A DNA stretch of 64,000 bases, taken from positions 1-64,000 of the forward strand of contig LJSY01000008.1 of the NCBI GenBank assembly GCA_001314805.1. The letters run 5' to 3'. Shown here one piece after another: positions 48,845 to 57,733 of the stretch; the first letter of the stretch is position 1, and each line of letters begins with the position of its first letter. The position numbers and the translations under genes were made by a program. Below the pieces are notes generated by a model. It was not told the origin of the DNA, searched no databases, and saw only the letters and a list, made by a program, of their open reading frames with translations. This stretch comes from Rhodobacteraceae bacterium HLUCCO18 (GTDB lineage: Bacteria > Pseudomonadota > Alphaproteobacteria > Rhodobacterales > Rhodobacteraceae).

Positions 48845-48988
48845 ATTCACGCGCCATTAATCATGATGTCGCAAGGTCTGGGCGCGGTACAGGCTGGGCA
48901 GCCGATGACCGCACCAGGGGAAGGCGCCCGGGTCCTCCGTATCGGACGGCTCGGGCGCTTGACTTCAGGCGCCGGCTGCGTGGCGGGA

Positions 48989-49408
48989 TCAGTCGTCGTC
49001 GCGTTCCGGGGGCGACGCGAAAAGCCAGCGGCGTCCGTCGGGCGCGCTGATCTCGACCTCTGCCGCGGGTGCGATGGCGTCCCCCAGACCGACGGCGCCG
49101 AAAACCTCCTCGAAGACCAGACGAAGCGGGTTCAGCCCCGCATCCGCCGTGACCCGGTAGGCCAGCGGCACCGTACAATCGCCGAGTTCTCCCGAGCCGG
49201 ACACGAGGACCTGGCCACTCGCGCCGCGCGTCGCGGCCACGGGCCCGGTACAGCGCGTGTTGTCCGAAAGCCGCACCGAAAGCTCCGACCGGTCCAGCGA
49301 GACCTCCACCGGGCGCGGCTGGCCGATGGCGACGCAGCCCGTCACGGTCACGACGGCCAGCATGATGACGGCGTCGGGAAGCTTGTCTCGGAGGCGGCGG
49401 AGGGCCAT
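48989..49408 (-). CDS. Hypothetical lipoprotein
   Basis: The 139-residue product has an N-terminal hydrophobic segment LPDAVIMLAVVTVTGCVA with a plausible lipobox (VTGC, Cys at about residue 25), then a beta-rich mature part with a likely disulfide (TRCTGPVAA and GELGDCTVP) and a short acidic end. Family not recognised. It lies between two convergent SLC13-type permeases, 21 bases downstream of the second one on the same strand, so it may be co-transcribed with that permease. Confidence 0.7.
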   Translation of the reverse strand: MALRRLRDKLPDAVIMLAVVTVTGCVAIGQPRPVEVSLDRSELSVRLSDNTRCTGPVAATRGASGQVLVSGSGELGDCTVPLAYRVTADAGLNPLRLVFEEVFGAVGLGDAIAPAAEVEISAPDGRRWLFASPPERDDD

Positions 49409-49429
49409 CGGGGGGGTTTCTTTCTCGGG

Positions 49430-51211
49430 CTACAGGGGAAAGATAAGCGGGATCGCAAGGCAGACCACAACCCCCAGCGAAATGTTGAGCGGAATGCCCA
49501 CCCGCATGAAGTCGGTGAACTTGTAGCCGCCCGGCCCGTAGACCAGCATGTTCGTCTGGTAGCCGATGGGCGTGGCGAAGCAGGCCGAGGCCGCGACCAT
49601 CACCGCCACGAGGAGGGGCCGCACATCGACGCCGGTGGCCTCGGCCAGCGCGATGGTGATGGGCGCCATGATCACCGCGATGGCGTTGTTGGATACAAGC
49701 TCGGTCATCACCGAGGTGATGAAATAGACTGCCCAGACCAGCAGCACCGGGGGAAGGCCCTCGAGCGTGGGCGCCATGGTGCCCACGACCAGCGCGACCG
49801 CGCCCGTGTGATCGAGCGCCGCGCCCACTGCCAGCATCGCGAAGATCAGCGCGAGCAGGCGCCCGTCGACGAAGGAGAACGCCTCGTCCGCGTCGATACA
49901 GCCGGTGAGCAGCACCACGGCGACCGCGACGATGCCAAGCGGCAGGATGGGGGCCACGTTGAACGCGGCGAGGATCACGATGCCCGCCATGGCCGCGATC
50001 GCGATGGGGGATTTGCCCCGGCGGTAGGCGCGCTCGGACGGGGCGGAAACATCGACCAGTTCCATGTCCGCCGCCAGCCGCTGGATATCCTCCGGCGCGC
50101 CCTCCAAGAGCAGCGTGTCGCCGACGCGCACCACGAGGTCATCGAGCTGGCGGCCGATATTCTGGCTCCGGCGATGCACGGCCAGCGGGTAGACGCCGTA
50201 GCGCCGTCTGAGGCGCAGATCGCCAAGGCGGCGGCCGACCATGCGCGCGCCCGGCGTGATCAGCACCTCGACGGTCGCGGTGCGCACCTGGCTGAGCTTG
50301 TCGACGGTCTTGAGCTCCTTCGATTGCTGCAGGCCCAGAACCTCGGCCATTTCGGTGCGCAGCACGAGCCGGTCGCCCTGTTCGAGCTCCACCCCCGTCA
50401 TGTCGCGGCGGAGCGACGCGTCGCCCCTCAGCACGTCGATCAGGCGCACCCCGTCGCGCTTGAACAGCTCCACCTCGTTGACGTTGCGCCCGATGAGCGT
50501 CGAGCCCTCGGGCACCGCCACCTCGGTGAAGAATTTCGCCCGGGACCGCCCGCCGCCCAGCATCGCCGCCATCGAGGTCCGGTCCGGCAGAAGGCGTCGG
50601 CCGAAGAAATAGAGGTAGGTCATGCCCCAGGCCACGACGATCAGGCCGATGGGCGTGATCTCGAAGATGCCGAAGGGCTCGAAACCGCGTGTGCGCGCGA
50701 CACCGTCCACGAGAAGATTGGTGGAGGTCCCGATCAGCGTGAGCGTGCCACCCATGATCGCGGCGTAGCTCAGCGGGATCAGGTATTTCGACGGCAGGCG
50801 GCCGACGATGCGCGCGATCTGCACGAAGACCGGGATCATCACGACCACGATCGGCGTGTTGTTCATGAAGGCCGAGGCCAAGATCACGAGGCCGAGCAAC
50901 ATCGCCATGGCGCGTCTGGGATTGGACTTCGCCACCGCCTCGGCCTGCTTGATCAGACCGTTGAGCGCGCCCGTCCGCACCAGCGCGCCCATCACGATGA
51001 ACATCGCCGCGATGGTCCATGGCGCGGGGTTGGACAGCACGTCGAGCGCCGCGTCGTAGGGCAGGAGACCGAGGACCAGCATCAGGCTTACCGTCGCGAT
51101 GGCGACGACCTCGGTGGGCCAGCGTTCGGCCAGGAAAAGCGCGAACATGAGCGCCACGAGGCAGAGCGCGAGCACGCCTTCGCCGGTCTGTGACAGGTTG
51201 AGATCCAACAT
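49430..51211 (-). CDS. SLC13/DASS-type permease with two RCK_C domains (B)
   Basis: A 593-residue inner-membrane protein: N-terminal helices with AAMFIVMGALVRTGALNGLI and SAFMNNTPIVVVMIPVFVQI, a GGTLTLIGTSTNLLVDGVAR loop (SNT-like cation/anion site), two RCK_C modules (about 205-285 and 295-370), and a C-terminal half ending MVAASACFATPIGYQTNMLV. Its paralogue upstream at 46984 is clearly distinct. Start: ATG at 51211, as GAGGG lies six bases before it, whereas the in-frame ATG at 51217 has no spacing. Substrate unknown. Confidence 0.88.
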   Translation of the reverse strand: MLDLNLSQTGEGVLALCLVALMFALFLAERWPTEVVAIATVSLMLVLGLLPYDAALDVLSNPAPWTIAAMFIVMGALVRTGALNGLIKQAEAVAKSNPRRAMAMLLGLVILASAFMNNTPIVVVMIPVFVQIARIVGRLPSKYLIPLSYAAIMGGTLTLIGTSTNLLVDGVARTRGFEPFGIFEITPIGLIVVAWGMTYLYFFGRRLLPDRTSMAAMLGGGRSRAKFFTEVAVPEGSTLIGRNVNEVELFKRDGVRLIDVLRGDASLRRDMTGVELEQGDRLVLRTEMAEVLGLQQSKELKTVDKLSQVRTATVEVLITPGARMVGRRLGDLRLRRRYGVYPLAVHRRSQNIGRQLDDLVVRVGDTLLLEGAPEDIQRLAADMELVDVSAPSERAYRRGKSPIAIAAMAGIVILAAFNVAPILPLGIVAVAVVLLTGCIDADEAFSFVDGRLLALIFAMLAVGAALDHTGAVALVVGTMAPTLEGLPPVLLVWAVYFITSVMTELVSNNAIAVIMAPITIALAEATGVDVRPLLVAVMVAASACFATPIGYQTNMLVYGPGGYKFTDFMRVGIPLNISLGVVVCLAIPLIFPL

Positions 51212-51326
51212 CCGCATCCCTCGGCTTAGGCAGGGCTCATCCCCTTCGCCGGCGGGCATCATCACCGAGTGCCGCGCCTCCCGCAAGCGATGTCTTGTGC
51301 CGCTTGCCCCGGTGTCGGAGCGCGGC

Positions 51327-52232
51327 TCAGGCCGCCTGTGCGGCCTGTGCCGCCGGGCGCGGCTGCACGAGGAAGAGCCCCGCGAACATCAGGGCGACGG
51401 CGGCCCAGACCCAGCCCGAATAGGTCTCGCCCAGCAGCACCCAGGCCCAGAGGATGCCGAAGGCGGTGACCAGGTAGGACACCTGCGCGGCAAAGACCGC
51501 CCCGGCGCGGCCGACCATCCAGACATAGCCCGCATAGGCCAGCGCATGCGCCATGGAGGAGCCCACGATCGCGAGATCCGGCGCGCCCCATGGCGGCAAG
51601 GGCGAGATCCACTGTCCGGTCATCATCGCAAGCGGCAGGGCCATGGCCGCGCCGACGATGCAGGCACCCAGCAGGACCTGCACCGGGTCCAGTCCGGCGG
51701 TCCCGAAGCGGGCCACGAAATTCCCCTCGATCGCGTAGAAGGCCGGCGCGATCAGCGCCACCGGCAGCCACCAGACCATGGCGGGATCGGGCAGGCTCGT
51801 CTGCGGCAGGGCGATCAGGAGGATTGCGGAGAGGCCGAGGCACAGGCCCAGCAGGCGCAGCGCCGAGAACCGGTCCATGCCCAGCGCCAGCGCGATGGGG
51901 AAAGACAGCATAGGGACCAGCGACAGGACGATCGACAGGATGCCGGATGGCAGGTGGATCGCGGCGGTGTAGCTGGCGGAGTTCGGCAGGAGCGTCCCGA
52001 TCAGCGCGATGATGACATAGAGCGCCACATGTTGCGCGCCCATGGGAAGGCCCCGTCCCCGCAGGCCGCAGATCGCCGCCAGCAGAACCCCACCGAGCGC
52101 GAATTGCCAGAAGATGATGCCGAAATGGCGGTAGCCCTCAGAGACGGCGATCTTCGCGAAGGGCTGGCCGATGCCCCAGGCCGCGCCGATCAGGATCAGG
52201 GCCGCGATCAGGGTCGCGCGTTCCCGCGTCAT
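51327..52232 (-). CDS. EamA-family (DMT) transporter
   Basis: The 301-residue protein has ten helices in two EamA repeats: first repeat from LIAALILIGAAWGIGQPFAK, second from IAPAFYAIEGNFVARFGTAG. The final block FGILWAWVLLGETYSGWVWA is typical of the family. Exported metabolite unknown. The start ATG overlaps the stop of the upstream phosphodiesterase gene by four bases (ATGA), so the two are co-translated in the fau-ymdB-eamA run. Confidence 0.88.
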   Translation of the reverse strand: MTRERATLIAALILIGAAWGIGQPFAKIAVSEGYRHFGIIFWQFALGGVLLAAICGLRGRGLPMGAQHVALYVIIALIGTLLPNSASYTAAIHLPSGILSIVLSLVPMLSFPIALALGMDRFSALRLLGLCLGLSAILLIALPQTSLPDPAMVWWLPVALIAPAFYAIEGNFVARFGTAGLDPVQVLLGACIVGAAMALPLAMMTGQWISPLPPWGAPDLAIVGSSMAHALAYAGYVWMVGRAGAVFAAQVSYLVTAFGILWAWVLLGETYSGWVWAAVALMFAGLFLVQPRPAAQAAQAA

Positions 52233-53041
52233 GGGGCGGCGTCTTGCAGAAGGCCGCCGACGCGCACTGGCGTGATCCGTGTCGCCGCACCTGTCCTGTC
52301 GTCGGTTTCCACCACCACGCCGGAAAGCGTGGCCGCGTCGCTCGCCGGCGTGAAACGCTCCTTCGACATGCCGGTGACGAAACGGCGCAAGGGTTCGTCC
52401 TTCTGCATGCCGATGACGGAGTTGTAGTCTCCACACATGCCGGCGTCCGTCAGGTAGCCGGTGCCGCGCGGCAGGATCATCGCGTCGGCCGTGGGCACAT
52501 GGGTGTGGGTGCCAACGACAAGGCTCGCGCGGCCGTCGCAGAAATGGCCGGTGGCCATCTTTTCCGACGTGGCCTCGGCATGGATGTCGACCACGATCGC
52601 CTGCGCCAGCCCGCCGCGCGGGTAGACCCTCAGCGCCGCGTCGAGGGCAGAGAACGGATCGTCGAAGGGCCGCTTCATGAAAACCTGCCCCAGCGCCTGC
52701 GTGACGAAGACCTTGCGCCCTCGCCCGTCCTCGAACAGGCCCGCCCCCTGCCCCGGCGCGTCCTTGGCGTAGTTGAGCGGGCGCAGGATGCGCGGCTCGG
52801 TGCCGATGAACTGCAGCATGTCGCGCTGGTCGAAGGCGTGATCGCCCAGCGTGATGACATCGGCGCCCGCCTCCAGCAGCGTGCGCGCATGGGCCGCCGA
52901 AAGCCCTGCGCCCGACGTGGCGTTCTCGCCGTTGACGACGACGAAATCGATCCGCCACTCCTTGCGAAGGCGCGGCAGCTGCGCCGTGATCGCGGCCCGT
53001 CCGGACCGGCCCATCACGTCTCCAAGGAACATCAGCCTCAT
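52229..53041 (-). CDS. YmdB-like metallophosphoesterase (TIGR00282 family)
   Basis: The 270-residue protein belongs to the calcineurin-like YmdB family, whose Bacillus member hydrolyses 2',3'-cyclic nucleotides. Metal-binding motifs are visible: LGDVMGRSGR at the N-terminus, VVNGENATSGAG, TLGDHAFDQRDM (Asp-His where relatives have Asn-His), VDIHAEATSEKMA and GTHTHVPTAD. It lies 33 bases downstream of the cyclo-ligase gene and is coupled to the EamA gene. The pairing with 5-formyl-THF cyclo-ligase is common in alphaproteobacteria. Confidence 0.9.
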   Translation of the reverse strand: MRLMFLGDVMGRSGRAAITAQLPRLRKEWRIDFVVVNGENATSGAGLSAAHARTLLEAGADVITLGDHAFDQRDMLQFIGTEPRILRPLNYAKDAPGQGAGLFEDGRGRKVFVTQALGQVFMKRPFDDPFSALDAALRVYPRGGLAQAIVVDIHAEATSEKMATGHFCDGRASLVVGTHTHVPTADAMILPRGTGYLTDAGMCGDYNSVIGMQKDEPLRRFVTGMSKERFTPASDAATLSGVVVETDDRTGAATRITPVRVGGLLQDAAP

Positions 53042-53074
53042 GTCTTTGCCCTTAGGCGAGGCCGCGGGGCGCGT

Positions 53075-53650
53075 CTAGGGCATGCGTTCCAGACAGCCCT
53101 GTTCGGTCACCAGCGCGTCGAGCGGCTGATCGGTGTCATCCGCTGGCACTTGGGGCAGTTCCTGCGCGGCGAAGGCGAAGCCGATGGCCTCCACCCGCCC
53201 CGCCGCCCTGAGCCGCGCAAGCGTCCGGTCATAGAAGCCGCCGCCATAGCCGAGCCGGTTGAGGGAGCGGTCGAACCCCACCAGCGGCACGATCAGCGCA
53301 TCGGGGGTCAGCCAATCGCCCCCCTCGGGCACCATCGCCTTGAACGGGCCTTCGACAAGCGCGCAGCCCGGCCACCATTCCCGGAAGTCGAGCGGCAGGC
53401 GCGCGCCGGCGATGACCGGCACGCAGACCCGTGCGCCCGCCGCGTGAAGGGCGGCCATGGCGGGACGCGGGTCGATCTCGGTCCGGATCGGCATGTAGCC
53501 CGAAACGACGCGGCCCTCGGGCGGTCCGATCCGCTCGAGCAGGTGCTCGGTCGCGCGCGCCCCCCGCGCTCCGGCCTCGGTGAAGGCGGCCTTGCGGGCG
53601 TCGAAGGCGATACGTCGAAGCGCGGCTTTCGGGTCGGATGCGTCACTCAT
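53075..53650 (-). CDS. fau: 5-formyltetrahydrofolate cyclo-ligase
   Basis: Converts 5-formyl-THF to 5,10-methenyl-THF using ATP. The 191-residue protein has the N-terminal helix ALRRIAFDARKAAF, the central VVSGYMPIRTEIDPRPAM and the nucleotide/phosphate loop LNRLGYGGGFYDRTLARL near residue 145, typical of the family. Start at 53650 (MSDASD...) is preferred; the longer in-frame ATG adds a non-conserved tail. In many alphaproteobacteria a 6S RNA gene precedes this gene; only 119 bases separate it from the next gene here, and no 6S fold was recognised. Confidence 0.93.
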   Translation of the reverse strand: MSDASDPKAALRRIAFDARKAAFTEAGARGARATEHLLERIGPPEGRVVSGYMPIRTEIDPRPAMAALHAAGARVCVPVIAGARLPLDFREWWPGCALVEGPFKAMVPEGGDWLTPDALIVPLVGFDRSLNRLGYGGGFYDRTLARLRAAGRVEAIGFAFAAQELPQVPADDTDQPLDALVTEQGCLERMP

Positions 53651-53769
53651 GGGCGCAGCAAGAAACCGATCCGGCGGTGCGTGCAAGGCAGGCTGCGACC
53701 GTCACACGCCCTTTTCCGCCACTCGTTGTCGGGCTAAGCGGAAAACACCGTCCGACAGAAGAGGCCCCC

Positions 53770-54384
53770 ATGCTGACCATCGATCACATCGCCGTTTCCA
53801 CGACCGATCTTGGGACCGGCACGACGGAGGTGGAAGCGGCCCTCGGCGTGGCCCTCGCCCCCGGCGGGCAGCACGGTGCGATGGGCACGTGGAACCGGCT
53901 GCTCTCGCTGGGAGACGACGAATATTTCGAGCTGATCGCCATCGAGCCCGGCGCGCCCGGCCCCGCACAGCCGCGCTGGTTCGACCTCGACAATTTCGCG
54001 GGTGCCACTCGGGCGACCACGTGGATCTGCCGTTGCGACGACCTCGACGCGGCGCTGGCGGCGGCCCCGCCCGGAACCGGCGTGCCCTGGTCGCTGGAAC
54101 GCGGCGACCTGCGCTGGCGCATGGCGGTGCCCGAGACCGGGAAACTGCCCTTCGGCGGCCTTTTCCCCGCGCTGATCGAATGGCAGGGCACGGCGCACCC
54201 CGCCCCCCGGCTGCCCGACCATGGCGTACGCCTGAAACGGCTCGAGCTTTACTCACCCGAGGCCCGCGCCCTTGGCGCAGCACTCGGGACGCTGATCGAC
54301 GACGCAAGGGTCGTCGTGCTCGACGCCGCCGCGCCGCGCATGGCCGCGATCCTCGAGACGCCGAGGGGCGAGGTTACGCTGTGA
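53770..54384 (+). CDS. VOC-superfamily (glyoxalase-3-like) protein
   Basis: The 204-residue protein begins MLTIDHIAVSTTDLGTGTTE, the start of a VOC/glyoxalase-like module, with the metal ligand His6, and has a second set of conserved blocks WNRLLSLGDDEYFELIAIEP and FGGLFPALIEWQG further on. The substrate is unknown. AGAAGAGG lies upstream of the ATG. Its stop overlaps a GTG start of the acetyltransferase gene (GTGA), so the two are co-translated. Confidence 0.87.
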   Translation: MLTIDHIAVSTTDLGTGTTEVEAALGVALAPGGQHGAMGTWNRLLSLGDDEYFELIAIEPGAPGPAQPRWFDLDNFAGATRATTWICRCDDLDAALAAAPPGTGVPWSLERGDLRWRMAVPETGKLPFGGLFPALIEWQGTAHPAPRLPDHGVRLKRLELYSPEARALGAALGTLIDDARVVVLDAAAPRMAAILETPRGEVTL

Positions 54385-54854
54385 TCCGGACGGCACGACC
54401 CGCAGACGCGCCCGCCATCGCGGAGATCTGGAACCTGATCATCCGCGACACGGTCTTCACCTTCACCACGGTCGAGAAGGACCCGCAGGCGATCGCGGCC
54501 TCCATCGCCGAAGGGATGCCGTATCACGTGGCGACCGAGGGCGACCGCGTTCTTGGCTTCGTGACCGCGTTCCAGTTTCGCGGCGGGCCGGGCTATGCGC
54601 ATACGTTCGAACACTCGATCCACCTGATCCCCGGGGCGCAGGGCCGGGGGATCGGGCGGGCGCTCATGACAACGATGGAGGACGACCTGCGAAGGCGCGG
54701 CGTCCATTCGCTTTTTGCCGGTGTGTCGGGCGAGAACGTGGCGGGCGTGACCTTCCACGCCGCGCTGGGTTACGCAGAGGTCGCGCGCCTGCCGGAGGTC
54801 GGGTGGAAATCCGGACGCTGGCACGACCTCGTGCTGATGCAGAAACTGCTCTGA
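54381..54854 (+). CDS. GNAT acetyltransferase, phosphinothricin-acetyltransferase-like
   Basis: The 157-residue protein starts at GTG 54381, overlapping the VOC stop codon. The order matches Pat/Bar-type GNATs: N-terminal IRTARPADAPAIAEIWNLII with TVFTFTT, the beta-4 strand EHSIHLIPGAQGRGIGRALM with the acetyl-CoA pyrophosphate loop (Gln-Gly-Arg-Gly-Ile-Gly), and SLFAGVSGENVAGVTFHAAL then GWKSGRWHDLVLMQK. Relatives acetylate methionine sulfoximine, phosphinothricin or amino acid amines; the actual substrate is unknown. Confidence 0.88.
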   Translation: MIRTARPADAPAIAEIWNLIIRDTVFTFTTVEKDPQAIAASIAEGMPYHVATEGDRVLGFVTAFQFRGGPGYAHTFEHSIHLIPGAQGRGIGRALMTTMEDDLRRRGVHSLFAGVSGENVAGVTFHAALGYAEVARLPEVGWKSGRWHDLVLMQKLL

Positions 54855-54924
54855 CATCCCCCCGAGGCCATTTGTCCGGGCCTTGCACCTGCACCGCGCG
54901 CGCACACTGCGCTAACCTGTGCCC

Positions 54925-55629
54925 ATGTCGATCTGGACCCGCATATCCGAGGCGCTTGCGTCGCTTGCCAAGGGCGAGGGGCTGGCCGCCGTCTTCGAGC
55001 GGCTTCGCACGCCGCCCGAACGCTCGGTCGCCTTCACCATCGCCGTCATCGCCTTGGGCGCGAAAATGGCCAAGGCCGACGGGCGCGTGACCCGCGACGA
55101 GGTCACCGCCTTTCGCGAGGTGTTCCACATCCCTCCCTCCGACGAACGGGCTGCCGCACGCGTGTTCAACCTCGCGCGTGAGGACGTGGCCGGGTTCGAG
55201 GATTACGCCGCGCGCATCGCCGCCATGTTCCGCAGCAACGACAAGCCCTGCGGACAGGACAGCGTGCTGTGCGACCTGATGGAGGGACTGTTCTACATCG
55301 CCGCCGCCGACGGCGCCTTTCACCCCGAAGAGGACGCGTTTCTCGAACGCGTGGCGGTGATCTTCGGCCTAGACGGCGCGCTTTTCGAGCGGATGCGCGC
55401 GCGCCACGTCCCCGGAGGACCGTCCGACCCCTACGCCGTTCTGGGCGTCGATCCGGGCGCCGACCTTGAAACCGTGCGGCAGGCCTGGCGGGCCGAGGTA
55501 CGCGCGACCCACCCCGACCGCATGCTCGCGCGCGGCATCCCGGAGGAGGCCGTCAAGCTGGCCGAGGCCCGGCTTTCGGCGATCAATGCGGCGTGGGACC
55601 GGATCCGCAGCGGACGTGGCGCGGCCTGA
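54925..55629 (+). CDS. TerB-DnaJ fusion protein (DjlA-like co-chaperone)
   Basis: The 234-residue protein joins an all-helical TerB-like domain (about residues 30-150; GAKMAKADGRVTRDEVTAF and LFYIAAADGAFHPEEDAFLE carry the two acidic metal-like loops) to a C-terminal J domain (about 167-230; DPYAVLGVDPGADLETVRQA with the HPD motif in RATHPDR). This is the DjlA arrangement without the N-terminal membrane helix of E. coli DjlA, so it is probably a cytosolic DnaK partner. It is followed three bases later by the EEP gene. Confidence 0.92.
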   Translation: MSIWTRISEALASLAKGEGLAAVFERLRTPPERSVAFTIAVIALGAKMAKADGRVTRDEVTAFREVFHIPPSDERAAARVFNLAREDVAGFEDYAARIAAMFRSNDKPCGQDSVLCDLMEGLFYIAAADGAFHPEEDAFLERVAVIFGLDGALFERMRARHVPGGPSDPYAVLGVDPGADLETVRQAWRAEVRATHPDRMLARGIPEEAVKLAEARLSAINAAWDRIRSGRGAA

Positions 55630-55632
55630 GCG

Positions 55633-56661
55633 ATGCGGATCGCGACATACAACGTCGAATGGTTTCACGAGCTTTTCGACAGCGCAGGTCAGTTGCGGCA
55701 CGACGGCGTGCGGTCCGGCCGCGAGGGCATCAGTCGCGCCCGCCAGATCGAGGCGCTTGTCACCGTGTTTCGCGCCATCGATGCCGACGCGATCCTGGTG
55801 GTGGAGGCCCCCGACATCTCGCGTCGGCAGGACGGTGAGGCCGCGCTGCGAACCTTCGCGCAGCATGCCGGGATAAGGGCGCGGTCGGTTCTGACCGGAT
55901 TTGCCAATGACACGCAGCAGGAACTGATGCTGCTCTACGATCCGGACGTCATCACGGCGCGCCATGACCCGAAAGGTCCGGTGATTGGCAAGCACGGTCG
56001 CGCGGAGGCGCCGCGCTTCGACACATCCTTTCGCATCGACCTGGACATCGACGCCACCGAGGACGTGGTGACCTTTTCCAAACCCCCGCTCGAGGCGGCG
56101 CTCGATACGCCGCTCGGTCCGGTGCGGCTGATCGGGGTGCACGTCAAGTCGAAGGCGCCGCATGGGGCGACAACGCCGGACGAGGCCATGAGCCTCGCCA
56201 TTGCCAACCGGCGCAAGCAACTGGCGCAATGCATCTGGCTCAGGCGCCGCATCGACGACCACCTTGCCGCCGGCGAACAGGTCATCGTCGCTGGCGACCT
56301 GAACGACGGCCCTGGGCTGGATCAGTACGAACGTCTTTTCGGCCGGTCGGGGGTGGAGATCGTCATGGGCGGAGACGGCGAGACCAGGCTTTACGATCCG
56401 CATGCCGAGCGGGCGCTGCAAAGCAGGATCTCCGCCCAGCCAACCACGGCACGCTTCTACATCCTCAGCGAACGGCGCTGGCTTTCGGCGCTTCTGGACT
56501 ACGTGATGGTCAGCCCCGCGCTCAGGCGCGTGGCACGGCGCTGGCGCATCTGGCACCCGTTCGACGACGCGGCCTGCTGGTCGGATCCCGAGTTGCGCGA
56601 TGCGCTGCTCGACGCCTCCGATCACTTCCCGGTCACGCTGGATCTGACCGACCCTGCGTGA
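55633..56661 (+). CDS. Endonuclease/exonuclease/phosphatase family protein
   Basis: The 342-residue protein has the EEP (DNase I-like) fold: an N-terminal MRIATYNVEWFHELFDS with the first Asn ligand, EAPDISRRQDG with the catalytic Glu, GVHVKSKAP, VIVAGDLNDGPGLDQY with the catalytic Asp/Asn pair and a C-terminal SDHFPVTLDL-type block (here DASDHFPVTL) with the Asp-His. Substrate (DNA, phosphoinositide, nucleotide or other) cannot be judged; no signal peptide is seen. It starts three bases after the TerB-DnaJ gene and is likely coupled to it. Confidence 0.9.
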   Translation: MRIATYNVEWFHELFDSAGQLRHDGVRSGREGISRARQIEALVTVFRAIDADAILVVEAPDISRRQDGEAALRTFAQHAGIRARSVLTGFANDTQQELMLLYDPDVITARHDPKGPVIGKHGRAEAPRFDTSFRIDLDIDATEDVVTFSKPPLEAALDTPLGPVRLIGVHVKSKAPHGATTPDEAMSLAIANRRKQLAQCIWLRRRIDDHLAAGEQVIVAGDLNDGPGLDQYERLFGRSGVEIVMGGDGETRLYDPHAERALQSRISAQPTTARFYILSERRWLSALLDYVMVSPALRRVARRWRIWHPFDDAACWSDPELRDALLDASDHFPVTLDLTDPA

Positions 56662-56703
56662 AGGGGCTTTGTGACGGACGCCGGATCACCTATCTTTCGG
56701 GGC

Positions 56704-57057
56704 ATGAAACCGACACCGATCATCCTGGCCCTCGGCCTTGCCGCGGCCTGTCCGGTCGCCGCGCAGGACAACGGCGACACCGAACGTGGCTTTGACCTCC
56801 TGCGGGAGGGGTCTCGCATGATCCTGGAGGGGCTGATGGACGACATGCGCCCGATGATCGAAGACGCGCGCCCCTTCTTCGAGGAGGAAATGCTGCCCTT
56901 TCTCGAATCGCTCGGCAGCCTGATCGACGACCTGTCGGCCTACGAGATGCCCGAGCGGCTGCCGAATGGCGACATCATCATTCGCCGCTCCCCCGATCGC
57001 CCCTGGCCCGATCCGGAGGAACCCGAGGTCGGGGAAAGCGGGGACGTGGAGCTGTAG
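56704..57057 (+). CDS. Small exported acidic protein of unknown function
   Basis: The 117-residue product has a signal peptide (MKPTPIILALGLAAACPVAA, cleavage before Gln) and an acidic helical mature part (FDLLREGSRMILEGLMDDMR, later FLESLGSLIDDLSAYEM) ending in a Pro/Glu-rich tail. I recall homologues throughout Rhodobacteraceae, sometimes misannotated as AAA+ ATPases, but no nucleotide-binding motif is present. Start at 56704 is preferred over 56671 because of the signal peptide. Confidence 0.78.
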   Translation: MKPTPIILALGLAAACPVAAQDNGDTERGFDLLREGSRMILEGLMDDMRPMIEDARPFFEEEMLPFLESLGSLIDDLSAYEMPERLPNGDIIIRRSPDRPWPDPEEPEVGESGDVEL

Positions 57058-57099
57058 GGCTTCGGTCCCAATCCATACAGAACTGTCCGGATAAGTGAC

Positions 57100-57633
57100 C
57101 TAGCGCTGCATCAGGGCTGCGAGTTTGACAATCTCGGCCTCCGACAACCCTTGGTCTTCCGGGTGCGCCATCATCAGCCGGCCGATAGAGGCCCAGTAAA
57201 GCATCCGCGCGCGGGGGCCGATCTCGGCCTCGGCGACGCCAAGTGCGGCCAGCAATTGCTCGGCGAAGCGGATGCGGCGCCAATCCACGGCGGCCACCAG
57301 ACTTGCCACGTGATCATCGGCCGTGGCCCAGGCGCGCACCGCGCGTTCCATCGACGCGCCCGAGCGGAAGGCCCGCGCCATCAGGCCCACGAGCTGCGCC
57401 TGAGCATCGCCTTCCCGGACGACGGCGCGGACAAGCTCTTCGGTGGTACGATCGGTCCAATGGGCGATCAGGTCGCGCTTGAACGCTTCGAGATCCTCGA
57501 AATGCCAGTAGAAACTGCCCCGCGTGACGCCGAGGCCCGCCGCCAGCGTCTGCGCCTTGAGCGCGTCATGGCCCTTTTCCGCCAGTTCGGAGAGTGCGAA
57601 ATCGAGCCAGTCCGTCTTTTCAAGCCGCGCCAT
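57100..57633 (-). CDS. TetR-family transcriptional regulator
   Basis: The 177-residue protein has a TetR-type N-terminal helix-turn-helix (about residues 8-50: WLDFALSELAEKGHDALKAQ then LGVTRGSFYWHFEDLEAFKR, with the SFYWHF signature) and a helical ligand-binding C-terminus. The start is taken at MARL, 57633, with GGA eight bases upstream; the ATG at 57645 would put the first codons inside operator site 1. Two matching 18-base operators lie upstream. It faces a small broken gene, its probable target, and probably controls itself. Confidence 0.9.
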   Translation of the reverse strand: MARLEKTDWLDFALSELAEKGHDALKAQTLAAGLGVTRGSFYWHFEDLEAFKRDLIAHWTDRTTEELVRAVVREGDAQAQLVGLMARAFRSGASMERAVRAWATADDHVASLVAAVDWRRIRFAEQLLAALGVAEAEIGPRARMLYWASIGRLMMAHPEDQGLSEAEIVKLAALMQR

Positions 57634-57641
57634 CGGATATT

Positions 57642-57709
57642 CCATACATTTGCGTATTGAGATTTACATAACCATACACGACTGCATCCTTCAATACACT
57701 TGCGTATGG
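57642..57709. promoter_or_regulatory. Twin TetR-type operators
   Basis: CCATACATTTGCGTATTG (57642-57659) and CAATACACTTGCGTATGG (57692-57709) share the core ATAC-N6-GTAT and the inner TTGC. The centres are exactly 50 bases apart. Site 1 abuts the tetR start and site 2 is 24 bases before the divergent small ORF, the usual placement for a regulator that controls itself and its neighbour. Confidence 0.7.
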
Positions 57710-57733
57710 TCAAATCCGGAACGCGCCACCGCG

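Noticed and set aside
53651-53769. 6S RNA gene expected upstream of the 5-formyl-THF cyclo-ligase gene
   Set aside because: Only 119 bases are available and I could not find the long bulged helix; a covariance search would decide.
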